Source: Winogradskyella sp046545555 (GTDB taxonomy: Bacteria > Bacteroidota > Bacteroidia > Flavobacteriales > Flavobacteriaceae). Taken from it: DNA of 64,000 nucleotides. Position 1 is the first letter of the stretch. Every line of letters starts with the position of its first letter. The stretch spans positions 62,001 through 126,000 of the forward strand of contig NZ_JBHZTH010000004.1 of NCBI RefSeq assembly GCF_046545555.1. Reading direction: 5' to 3'. Made by a program: the position numbers and the translations under genes. This document shows positions 18,619-26,491 of the stretch, one piece after another. The notes beneath the pieces are model-generated. The model searched no databases. It was not told where the DNA came from and saw only the letters and a list, made by a program, of their open reading frames with translations.

Positions 18619-19932
18619 ATGGCAAATCAGATAAAGGGGCAACAAGAAATTCTTGAAAAGTTACATATTTATGAACTTAATGCAATGCAACATCAGGCAT
18701 TGGAAGCTATAGATAAAAGTGAAAAAACAATACTATTGTCTCCGACTGGTACAGGAAAGACTCTGGCGTTTTTATTACCGTTATTAGATCAATTAGATCC
18801 TAAAATAGAGGAAGTCCAAGCACTAATTGTTGTGCCATCTAGAGAACTTGCAATACAAATTGAAACTGTAGTTAGAAATATGGGCTCTGGTTACAAAGCG
18901 AATGCCATTTATGGTGGTCGTGCTATTTCTAAAGACAAAATAGAATTGAAGCATACACCAACTATTTTAATAGGTACACCAGGTCGTTTGGCTGATCATT
19001 TTGAGCAGGCACGCTTTACTACTAAATACATTAAGACTTTAGTTATTGATGAGTTCGACATATCGATAGAAGTTGGGGCAGGTGGTGAGATGAAATTCAT
19101 AATGAGTTATTTAGCCAATGTTACTAAACGCATTTTAACGTCTGCAACTCAAGGTGCTTCGATTCCGAAGTACTTAAATATGGAAGGTGCTAAAACCTTA
19201 AATTTCTTAACACAAAAACAAAGTGCTAAACTAGAGGTTAAAACTGTAGTTTCGCCATCAGCAAACAAACACAATACTTTAGTTGATTTATTGCATCACG
19301 TAGGAAGTGAACCTGGTATTGTCTTTTGCAATACTAAAGAACGTCTCGAAGATTTGAGTCGGTTTTTAGATAAAAAAAATATAGCACATACATGTTTTTA
19401 TGGAGGCATGGAGCAACGCGAACGTGAGCGTGCTTTAATAAAATTACGAAACGGAAGTGTTTCAGTACTTGTGGCAAGTGATTTAGCTGCGCGTGGTATT
19501 GATATACCTGAGATGGGTTATATTATACATTACGAAATTCCTATAGCAATACAAGAATATACACATAGAAATGGTAGAACAGCCAGAGTAAATTCTAAAG
19601 GAGCAGCTTATTTAATAAAGGGAGAGCGTGAAGTATTTCCAGATTTTATAGGTAAATCACAAACCATTAAGTTGAATACCGCAACACATATAAAACCACC
19701 GTTTTGGACCACTTTATTTATTTCTGGTGGTCGAAAAGATAAAATTTCTAAAGGTGATATTGCTGGCTTATTTTTTAAACAAGGTGGTATTTCAAAAGAT
19801 CAATTGGGAGTTATTGAATTAAAACCAGATTGTGCTTTTGTTGCCGTGCCAAAGACTATTTCAGAGACTTTAGTTGACAAATTGAATAATGTACGTTTAA
19901 AGAAGAAAAAAGTGAGAGTTTATGCTATATAA
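18619..19932 (+). CDS. DbpA-like DEAD-box RNA helicase with DEFD motif II
   Basis: 437 residues. SF2 motifs are SPTGTGKT (I), VPSRELAIQIE (Ia), TPGRLADH (Ib), SATQ (III), ASDLAARGIDI (V) and HRNGRTAR (VI). Motif II reads VIDEFD instead of DEAD, an unusual variant. The last ~80 residues (TLFISGGRKDKISKGDIAG onward) match the DbpA RNA-binding domain, which in E. coli DbpA targets 23S rRNA hairpin 92, so a role in large-subunit assembly is likely. TACTTTTG at 18551-18558 may be the -7 element. The EamA transporter gene follows after 14 bp. Confidence 0.88.
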   Translation: MANQIKGQQEILEKLHIYELNAMQHQALEAIDKSEKTILLSPTGTGKTLAFLLPLLDQLDPKIEEVQALIVVPSRELAIQIETVVRNMGSGYKANAIYGGRAISKDKIELKHTPTILIGTPGRLADHFEQARFTTKYIKTLVIDEFDISIEVGAGGEMKFIMSYLANVTKRILTSATQGASIPKYLNMEGAKTLNFLTQKQSAKLEVKTVVSPSANKHNTLVDLLHHVGSEPGIVFCNTKERLEDLSRFLDKKNIAHTCFYGGMEQRERERALIKLRNGSVSVLVASDLAARGIDIPEMGYIIHYEIPIAIQEYTHRNGRTARVNSKGAAYLIKGEREVFPDFIGKSQTIKLNTATHIKPPFWTTLFISGGRKDKISKGDIAGLFFKQGGISKDQLGVIELKPDCAFVAVPKTISETLVDKLNNVRLKKKKVRVYAI

Positions 19933-19946
19933 TTTTTAAATAAATA

Positions 19947-20846
19947 ATGCAAAAACCAAGTTCTAAAACCTTAATAATTTTAGCATTTATCGCCATCTAT
20001 GTTATTTGGGGATCGACATATTTACTCAATAAAATTGCGGTTACAGAACTACCGCCGTTATTTCTGGCTTCAATCCGCTTTTTTAGCGCAAGTATATTAA
20101 TTTTTGCTATTGCCAAAGCTTTTAAATTCAGTCTTAAAATCACTAAAAAACAGCTATTAAATTCTACTATAGTTGGTTTTCTGTTTTTAGTATATGGAAA
20201 TGGTGTTTTTGTTTGGGCCTTAAAATATGTCGATAGCGGTTTTGGTGCTTTATTGGCGTCTACACAACCCTTGTTTGTTTTATTACTTATGCGAATTATG
20301 GATAAGAAGAAAATGCGTCCTAAATCTTTAATAGGCGTTGCTTTGGGTATCATAGGTATGTATCTGCTGGTAAGCCAGAAAGAATTGGTCACTAACGAAA
20401 AAACCTTACTAGGAATCTTCATGATTTTCACTTGTGTTTTAAGTTGGAGTTATGGTGGCGTATTTGTTGCTAAGGCTGACGTACCAAAAAATTATTTTGT
20501 GAGTTCTGGTTATCAGATGGCCATTGCAAGTATAATATTAGCCTTTACAAGTCTTTCATTGGGAGAAACTTGGACATCTCCATTAGACTGGAGCTTTAAA
20601 GTGCAATTAGTAATGGTAGCTCTAATTGTATTTGGTGGTATTGTTGCTTTTACTGCATTTAATTACCTTTTAAAGCAGGTTTCAACAGAGAAAGTTGCCA
20701 CATCTGCATACGTAAATCCTATTGTAGCAATGATATTAGGTTGGTACGTTTTAGACGAAACATTAAGTGCTCAATCTATAATAGCAGCTTCTGTTTTACT
20801 TACGGGTGTTTATTTTATTACAACTCGCAAGAAAGAAGGCATTTAA
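19947..20846 (+). CDS. EamA/DMT-family inner-membrane transporter
   Basis: 299 residues with about ten hydrophobic segments in two EamA repeats. The first repeat has IYVIWGSTYLLNKIAV and the second AFTAFNYLLKQVSTEKVAT followed by VNPIVAMILGWYVLDETLS, typical drug/metabolite-exporter signatures. Substrate cannot be told. Probably cotranscribed with the DbpA-like gene (14 bp gap). Its end faces the exonuclease gene with 13 bp between stop codons. Confidence 0.9.
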   Translation: MQKPSSKTLIILAFIAIYVIWGSTYLLNKIAVTELPPLFLASIRFFSASILIFAIAKAFKFSLKITKKQLLNSTIVGFLFLVYGNGVFVWALKYVDSGFGALLASTQPLFVLLLMRIMDKKKMRPKSLIGVALGIIGMYLLVSQKELVTNEKTLLGIFMIFTCVLSWSYGGVFVAKADVPKNYFVSSGYQMAIASIILAFTSLSLGETWTSPLDWSFKVQLVMVALIVFGGIVAFTAFNYLLKQVSTEKVATSAYVNPIVAMILGWYVLDETLSAQSIIAASVLLTGVYFITTRKKEGI

Positions 20847-20859
20847 AAAGACAGCGAAT

Positions 20860-22197
20860 CTATAATTTCATTAAACGCGGTCGTAGAATTTTCTGAATAT
20901 CAATATTATCTTTCTGAGGAATTAGAAAGGTTTGTAAATCATCAATATGGCTTATAGTTTCTGTTTTCTCAATAAAACCGTAACCCATATAATCACCGCC
21001 CTTAATTAATACAAAGGCTTCTTCATTTGAAGTTCTACCTTTTTCCTTAAAGACTATATCATCTTTATGATCTGAAATATCGTAAATAGCTTCGAGGACT
21101 CTGTTATTATAAGCTTCAACCGATTCTTTGTTACGACAAATACCATTACAATTTTTAATACTATAGTGTGAGCACTCAGAAACCGCTTCTTGTAGGTGAC
21201 AATATTTAGGACATAAATTATATTTCGCACAGAGCTTTTCCATAAAAGAACGAACATCTCTAACGTTATAAAATGTAATTATTGGATTTGGTACTAAACG
21301 CCCTTTATTACTTGCTAAATGAAGAATACCTTTACGATCTTCATACGAGAAGATTGAAAACGACTGAATGGTCCGCTTAGCGGCTTTATTGTAAATAGGG
21401 AAGTGGTGTTTAATTGCCGCATCTTCCATTAATAAAGCAACTAATTCACTTCCAGAGATCTCAAAATCTATATCACCAGTTTCCCTCACCATATCTTGGG
21501 CTTTTTTAGTCTTGCTATAGAAATGACTTAGTACACGTTTCTTAATGTCTTTTGCTTTACCAACGTAAATAACCTTCCCTTTCTTATTCTTAAAATAATA
21601 AATACCTGCTGAGTTAGGTAAGGCTTCAAAACTCGATTTGGGTAAGTTAGGAGGTAAGGTTGCTTCTCTCGAATTTTTATTAAGAAATTCAGAAAATACA
21701 GCGTCAGCTTCAGGTTGTTTTAATAGTAATTCAAAAAGAATAGTTGTGGCTTCTGCATCACCTCTTGCTCTATGTCTGTCAACAAGATTTATGTTTAAAT
21801 CATTGCACAATTTCCCTAAACTATATGAGCGATGTCCTGGCAATAGCTTTCGTGATAATCTAACTGTACAGAGTTTTTTTCTCGTAAAATCAATACCTAA
21901 GCGTTTAAACTCGCCATTAATAACGTTAAAATCAAAATTCACGTTGTGTGCTACAAAAATTGCATCTGATGTAATACTGAGAATATCTTGGGCTATGTCT
22001 TCAAAATAAGGAGCATCAGCAACTAAGGCGTTATCAATACCTGTTAATGCAGTAATATGTTCAGGAATGTAGCTATTAGGATTAACTAATGATGTAAACT
22101 CATCTATAACAGCAGTGCCATCGTATTTAAAAACAGAAATTTCGGTCATTCGATTGCCTTGTCCTGTAGTTTCAACATCGATGATGGTATAAATCAT
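20860..22197 (-). CDS. DnaQ-like 3'-5' exonuclease fused to a GIY-YIG endonuclease domain
   Basis: 445 residues. Residues 1-165 are a DEDDh exonuclease: IIDVETTG (motif I), HNVNFDFNVI (II) and HRARGDAEAT (III). Residues ~195-275 are a GIY-YIG nuclease of the UvrC/Cho type: AGIYYFKNKKGKVIYVGKAK followed by the catalytic-type Arg in IKKRVLSHF. The rest contains a Cys-rich patch (YNLCPKYCHLQ, CSHYSIKNCNGIC) as in UvrC-like proteins. This fusion is known in Bacteroidota and Actinobacteria and is thought to act in DNA repair; no direct role can be read here. Single-gene unit. Confidence 0.9.
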   Translation of the reverse strand: MIYTIIDVETTGQGNRMTEISVFKYDGTAVIDEFTSLVNPNSYIPEHITALTGIDNALVADAPYFEDIAQDILSITSDAIFVAHNVNFDFNVINGEFKRLGIDFTRKKLCTVRLSRKLLPGHRSYSLGKLCNDLNINLVDRHRARGDAEATTILFELLLKQPEADAVFSEFLNKNSREATLPPNLPKSSFEALPNSAGIYYFKNKKGKVIYVGKAKDIKKRVLSHFYSKTKKAQDMVRETGDIDFEISGSELVALLMEDAAIKHHFPIYNKAAKRTIQSFSIFSYEDRKGILHLASNKGRLVPNPIITFYNVRDVRSFMEKLCAKYNLCPKYCHLQEAVSECSHYSIKNCNGICRNKESVEAYNNRVLEAIYDISDHKDDIVFKEKGRTSNEEAFVLIKGGDYMGYGFIEKTETISHIDDLQTFLIPQKDNIDIQKILRPRLMKL

Positions 22198-22287
22198 TTA
22201 TTAGATTTTCTGTGTTTTAGAAGCTACTGCAATTTAATAGTTTTTGTTTAAATTTTGAAGATTTTGATTGTACTAACTTTACCTTAT

Positions 22288-23187
22288 TTAAGAATATAAA
22301 ATTAGGAAAACACCAATCATTATACCGAGGAGTGGAATAAGTTTTTTACGTTTGTTTTGTTCCTTAAAAACCAAGCCACCAATGACAACTGCAATTAATA
22401 TTTGACTTCGTTTTATGGCTGATAATAGCATAATTAACGCATCAGGATCTTGTAAGGCCTTAAAATAAAAATAATCTGCAGCAACTAATAATATGCCAAC
22501 GGCAATAATAGTCCATCGAAATTGAAATGCTTTTCGTTTTTCTTTATAAGGAAACCAGGTAACCGACAAAATAACCATAAGAATGAGCACTGTATACCAA
22601 CAGAACCAAAATTGAAGTGTTTGTGGACTTAGGTCTAAATTTTGAATTAAAAATTTATCATACAAGCCACTAGAAGCACCTAGAAAAGTGGCGCCAATGA
22701 TTGCAAATATCCACTTGTTACGTTTAAAAATAATACCTTCTTTTTTTCCGATTCTAGAGTAGAGTAGTACAGAACCAATGATAAGAAAGAACCCAATCCA
22801 TTGTAAAATATTTGGTCGTTCTTGGTATATTAAAATAGCACCAATAAAGGTAAAAAATGGACCAGCTGATCGTATTGGTGTTACAATAGTAATTGGCAAG
22901 TGTTTCAGAGCTTGGTAGGCTAAAACCCAAGAAGACGCCATTATTGCAGATTTGATAGCTATGAAGCCATGTGTTTTCCAAGGAATGTTAGAAATGTAAA
23001 GCTGTGTCGTAAGCATGTAGTCTTCATAAAACACAGAACCTAAATACAACGGTAATAGCAGTAAAAAACCCGAAGATATTGTACCTAGCAATACAGGGAA
23101 AACCTCATTACCTCGCACTGCATGTTTTTTACATAAATTATGTAGTCCTAAAAATAAAGCCGCTAAAAGTCCTAGATACATCCACAT
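22288..23187 (-). CDS. EamA-family inner-membrane transporter
   Basis: 299 residues with about ten transmembrane segments. MWMYLGLLAALFLGLHNLCK opens the first repeat; PITIVTPIRSAGPFFTFIGA ends it and LIMLLSAIKRSQILIAVVIG lies in the second. It is a paralogue in family, not a close copy, of the plus-strand EamA gene at 19947. Substrate unknown. Stands alone, 90 bp from the start of the exonuclease gene and about 100 bp from the desaturase gene. Confidence 0.85.
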   Translation of the reverse strand: MWMYLGLLAALFLGLHNLCKKHAVRGNEVFPVLLGTISSGFLLLLPLYLGSVFYEDYMLTTQLYISNIPWKTHGFIAIKSAIMASSWVLAYQALKHLPITIVTPIRSAGPFFTFIGAILIYQERPNILQWIGFFLIIGSVLLYSRIGKKEGIIFKRNKWIFAIIGATFLGASSGLYDKFLIQNLDLSPQTLQFWFCWYTVLILMVILSVTWFPYKEKRKAFQFRWTIIAVGILLVAADYFYFKALQDPDALIMLLSAIKRSQILIAVVIGGLVFKEQNKRKKLIPLLGIMIGVFLILYS

Positions 23188-23287
23188 AATGCGCGCGAAG
23201 ATATTAGAATTTTAAAAAGTACTTACATGCCTATTGCGTTATTTTGTGCAAATCGGACTATAAAATTCGAAAATTTTAATAGTGTTA

Positions 23288-24067
23288 CTATTTTTTTACT
23301 TTAATCGGTTTTAATCTTATAAAACCAATAGCATCCAACACTCTTATAATTAAATAGGTGATATCTATTTCGTACCATTTTACACCAAAATTAGCACGGC
23401 TGGCATGCTTATGATGGTTGTTGTGATAGCCTTCTCCCATCATTAAAAAATCAAAGCGAAACAGATTTTTGCTGGTGTTTTTCATTTTAAAATTCACATA
23501 ACCATAAATATGTCCAAACCAATTAATAATAACACCATGTATTGGTGCCATTAAAAATGTAATTGGGAGTAATAGCCATTGCCACCAAGTGGTCACAAAA
23601 AACACAAAGAATAGAATATAAAGCGAAATCCAAAGAATTCTTGACAAACGCGAACTAGCAAAAGCATCAAATGTTTTCCATTGCGGTACATTTTTAGTGA
23701 AGCGCTCGTCAATTGTAATACGTTGTTTATTAATATCCTGGTAGATAGTTTTGGTTTTCCACATCATTGCAAAAAGATTAGCATCATGCGACGGAGAATG
23801 CGGATCGTTCTCTGTATCTGTATAGGCATGGTGCATGCGATGCATAATACCATAACCATAGGCACTTAAATAGCTCGAACCTTGAAAAATCCAAGTAAGA
23901 ACAAAGGTTATACGTTCCATAGTCTTAGACATTGTAAAGACTTGGTGTGCTGCATAGCGGTGTAAAAAGAAAGATTGAAAAAACAAACCTCCATACCAAA
24001 GCACCAAAACAAAAACAACTATCGCCATAACTTTTTTTTGCAAAGGTAATTTGATGCTACTTGCCAA
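23288..24067 (-). CDS. Membrane acyl-CoA (fatty acid) desaturase
   Basis: 259 residues. All three histidine boxes of the delta-9-type diiron desaturases are present: HRYAAH, HRMHHAYTD and HNNHHKH, with hydrophobic segments between them. It introduces a double bond into membrane fatty acyl chains, useful for keeping membranes fluid in the cold. A Crp/Fnr regulator gene lies just upstream (29 bp) in the same direction, so the two are probably one transcript from the promoter at 24692-24719. Confidence 0.9.
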   Translation of the reverse strand: MASSIKLPLQKKVMAIVVFVLVLWYGGLFFQSFFLHRYAAHQVFTMSKTMERITFVLTWIFQGSSYLSAYGYGIMHRMHHAYTDTENDPHSPSHDANLFAMMWKTKTIYQDINKQRITIDERFTKNVPQWKTFDAFASSRLSRILWISLYILFFVFFVTTWWQWLLLPITFLMAPIHGVIINWFGHIYGYVNFKMKNTSKNLFRFDFLMMGEGYHNNHHKHASRANFGVKWYEIDITYLIIRVLDAIGFIRLKPIKVKK

Positions 24068-24096
24068 ACAATGAACCTAAATCAATTAAATGGGTT

Positions 24097-24666
24097 TTAT
24101 AAACGCTTACGAATTCGACTTAGAGCTTGTGCAGTAACTCCGATATAAGAGCTGATATATTTTAGAGGAATTATTTTTAATAACTCCGGACGTTCTTTAA
24201 ACAATTTTAAATAACGCTGCTCAGCAGTTAGGTTGAGTAAATTTTGCTCACGTTTAGATTTTAATAAGAACAGTCGTTCTGCTGTTAATCTACCGATAAG
24301 ATTACCGATTTGAGTATGTGTATATACCAATTGTAAATCGTCATAAGTTATACTTAGAATGGTTGTATCTGTAAGTGCTTGCAATTGATAAGCCGAAGGA
24401 GTTTGTGTTAAAAAAGAATCATAGGCACTAATAAATTGGTCCTTAAAGCTAAAACCAAAGGTGATTTCTTTTTCCGGATTGTCTTTTGGGATAAATAAAC
24501 GTACCACACCAGATTCTATAAAAGAGATGTGATTTTCTATGGCATTCAATTTTAGAAAAATGCTTTTCTTTTTAATAATTCGGCGTTGTAATTTGGACGT
24601 AAAATAGTCCCAATCTGCTTGCGATATATCTGCTATTTTATCTAAATACGCTTTAATTTGTTCCAA
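24097..24666 (-). CDS. Crp/Fnr-family transcriptional regulator
   Basis: 189 residues. An N-terminal cyclic-nucleotide-binding-type beta-roll (FIESGVVRLFIPKDNPEKEI and AYDSFLTQTPSAYQLQAL) is followed by a helix that would dimerise and a short C-terminal helix-turn-helix (LKYISSYIGVTAQALSRIRK). No FNR-type cysteines are seen. The ligand cannot be told. It has a near-perfect promoter 26 bp upstream. Probably cotranscribed with the desaturase gene, which it may control. Confidence 0.88.
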   Translation of the reverse strand: MEQIKAYLDKIADISQADWDYFTSKLQRRIIKKKSIFLKLNAIENHISFIESGVVRLFIPKDNPEKEITFGFSFKDQFISAYDSFLTQTPSAYQLQALTDTTILSITYDDLQLVYTHTQIGNLIGRLTAERLFLLKSKREQNLLNLTAEQRYLKLFKERPELLKIIPLKYISSYIGVTAQALSRIRKRL

Positions 24667-24691
24667 TTTTAATCCTCTTGAATTTAGAAAT

Positions 24692-24719
24692 CAAAGATAT
24701 GGATTGTGGTTTTAATCAA
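24692..24719 (-). promoter_or_regulatory. Promoter of the Crp/Fnr regulator-desaturase unit
   Basis: On the minus strand TTG (24717-24719), a 17 bp spacer and TATCTTTG (24692-24699) match the Bacteroidota consensus exactly, 26 bp before the start codon. Confidence 0.7.
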
Positions 24720-24872
24720 CTAGTTTTATTATAAAGATGCTCCTTACTTTAGGATTTTCGATATTAAGAATTGATCCATAAATTTTAGATTTTTAAGTGC
24801 ATCTGCAAACAATTTCTAATCTCATGGCGCAACGGTATTAAACAAATACTATAAATTTATTACATTTACTGT

Positions 24873-25751
24873 ATGTCAAAATCTTTACCAAAAATCACGT
24901 TCAAATCACGAATTGAATTAGATATAGAGGTAATGACGTTGTCTGAAACCTACCAAAAGCTAAAAGGAATTGATGACCATGACCCTTTTAAGGCTCATAA
25001 AATTCAATTTTATTTTATTGTAGTTGTAAGTAAGGGATCTTACAAACATTATGTTGATTTTCAGTTTTATAATTTAAATGAAGGGAGTGTTTTATTTATT
25101 GCAAAAAATCAAGTCCACCATTTTACAGAAAACATGAAACATGCTGAAGGATTTTGTATTGTTCTAAATAGTGTATTTTTTGAACAACATTATTTCTTGT
25201 CTAAAAATGTCAATTTAAATCGGTTATATAATTACCATTTAGAATCGCCAGTAATCCATAAAGAAGACCTCGGCGAAGACAACTTTGTTGGAGTTGCGCA
25301 TACGTTGTATAATGAATATCATTTTGATAATAATTTTCTCAAAGGAGATATGTTAAGAGCTTTACTTCAAGTTTTTTTGCTAAAGGCAGAGCGCGCAAAA
25401 GAAAATAAGGCAATTAACAGTGCTAAAATCCACTGGCTAGAGACGTTTAGTGATTTTAAAAATATGCTTCAAACAGATTATATAATCACCAGAAGCTCTA
25501 GAGCTTATGCCTCAAAATTATTTATTTCATATAAACTTCTTAATGATATTTTAAAAGAGCTGACGGGTAAAACAGTTAAATCTTTTATTGATGATTTTGT
25601 TACTATGGAAATAAAGCGCTATTTGGTATCTACCTCCTTGTCTATAAAAGAAGTTAGTTATAAAACCGGATTTGAAGAGCCTGCAAATATGATTAAATTC
25701 TTCAAAAAAAATACTCAGAAAACACCACTTCAGTTTAGAAGCCAATTTTAA
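24873..25751 (+). CDS. AraC-family transcriptional regulator
   Basis: 292 residues. The N-terminal half is a cupin-like sensor domain (DFQFYNLNEGSVLFIAKNQV). The C-terminal ~100 residues hold the double helix-turn-helix, with LSIKEVSYKTGFEEPANMIK and a final KKNTQKTPLQFR, as in AraC proteins. It probably controls the two genes downstream, whose promoter regions share a 67 bp related block (25757-25823 and 26393-26459); this link is inference from position and sequence. Inducer unknown. Confidence 0.88.
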   Translation: MSKSLPKITFKSRIELDIEVMTLSETYQKLKGIDDHDPFKAHKIQFYFIVVVSKGSYKHYVDFQFYNLNEGSVLFIAKNQVHHFTENMKHAEGFCIVLNSVFFEQHYFLSKNVNLNRLYNYHLESPVIHKEDLGEDNFVGVAHTLYNEYHFDNNFLKGDMLRALLQVFLLKAERAKENKAINSAKIHWLETFSDFKNMLQTDYIITRSSRAYASKLFISYKLLNDILKELTGKTVKSFIDDFVTMEIKRYLVSTSLSIKEVSYKTGFEEPANMIKFFKKNTQKTPLQFRSQF

Positions 25752-25756
25752 TCTTT

Positions 25757-25823
25757 GGTAACACTTTCACTATTTTTTGATTTACTTGTATAATCATTAC
25801 ACTTTAGTCTAACTATATCTTTG
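25757..25823 (+). promoter_or_regulatory. Promoter/operator block A, upstream of the 111-residue gene
   Basis: Ends in TATCTTTG (25816-25823), a consensus -7 element. There is no TTG at the -33 position. By eye 49 of 67 bases match block B at 26393-26459 without gaps, including ACACTTT, ACTATT and TATAATCATT. This suggests a common activator, probably the AraC protein encoded immediately upstream. Confidence 0.6.
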
Positions 25824-25872
25824 TGGTATAGAATAACTAAACTAGTTATTACAATAAATTAAAATTATAAAC

Positions 25873-26208
25873 ATGAAACGAAAGAAAATATTTATTACAA
25901 CATTAGTTGTATTCGCCATACTTTTTGGTACCAAATCGTTGCTTTGGGCACAGAAATCTCAGGAAGATAGAATTAGTCGTAAAACTGAGCATATGGCTAA
26001 AAAATTAGACTTAAGCAAAGTGCAAAAAGAAGAGGTTTATAGTATAAACTTAAAAAAGATTAAGGCCCGACAAGATCTAAAAAGTACAAAAAGCGAAATG
26101 ACTCGTAAAGAACGTAAGGAGCAACTGACTAAGTTGCGGTTTGAATGGAAAAACGAACTAAAAACTATTTTAGATGAGGCACAATTAAAAAAATTAGGTA
26201 TTGAATAA
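25873..26208 (+). CDS. Small Spy/CpxP-like periplasmic protein
   Basis: 111 residues. A hydrophobic N-terminus (IFITTLVVFAILFGTKSLLW) ends near WAQ at residue ~27, so the protein is exported or anchored. The mature part is a charged helical hairpin: KKLDLSKVQKEEVYSINLKK, then LRFEWKNELKTILDEAQ, the pattern of Spy/CpxP-type periplasmic chaperones and related DUF4890 proteins. Family placement is tentative. Its upstream block matches that of the next gene, so both are likely regulated together. Confidence 0.7.
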   Translation: MKRKKIFITTLVVFAILFGTKSLLWAQKSQEDRISRKTEHMAKKLDLSKVQKEEVYSINLKKIKARQDLKSTKSEMTRKERKEQLTKLRFEWKNELKTILDEAQLKKLGIE

Positions 26209-26220
26209 AACCTTTAATTA

Positions 26221-26275
26221 ATGTTTAAATCAAGCTTAGTTTTGATTGATTGGTAGTGTTTTTTGATTTAAACAT
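26221..26275. repeat. 13 bp inverted repeat with 29-base loop
   Basis: ATGTTTAAATCAA (26221-26233) and TTGATTTAAACAT (26263-26275) are perfect complements. This stem lies directly between the stop codon of the 111-residue gene and its terminator. It may be an RNA structure or a protein-binding palindrome. Confidence 0.6.
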
Positions 26276-26280
26276 GTAGT

Positions 26281-26316
26281 ATAGCCGAATTATAAAATTC
26301 GGCTATTCTTGTTTTA
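26281..26316 (+). terminator. Terminator after the Spy-like gene
   Basis: ATAGCCGAATT/AATTCGGCTAT forms an 11 bp stem with a 4-base loop, followed by TCTTGTTTT. Confidence 0.8.
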
Positions 26317-26392
26317 TTACAATATGCTCTATTTGAAAACATGTAATAATTCAAGAAGTATTATTTTATTCTAAAACACGTGCTTTAGACTC

Positions 26393-26459
26393 GGTTACAC
26401 TTTTACTATTATTCCATCAACTTTTATAATCATTGTAGTAATGTATAGCTATAGGTTTG
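26393..26459 (+). promoter_or_regulatory. Promoter/operator block B, upstream of the 484-residue lipoprotein gene
   Basis: TTG (26433-26435), a 16 bp spacer and TAGGTTTG (26452-26459) form the promoter. The whole block is an ungapped relative of block A exactly 636 bp upstream, with ACACTTTTACTATT and TATAATCATT as best conserved stretches. Likely target of the AraC regulator. Confidence 0.6.
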
Positions 26460-26491
26460 TAATATCAATAATTATAAACTAAAAGAACATT

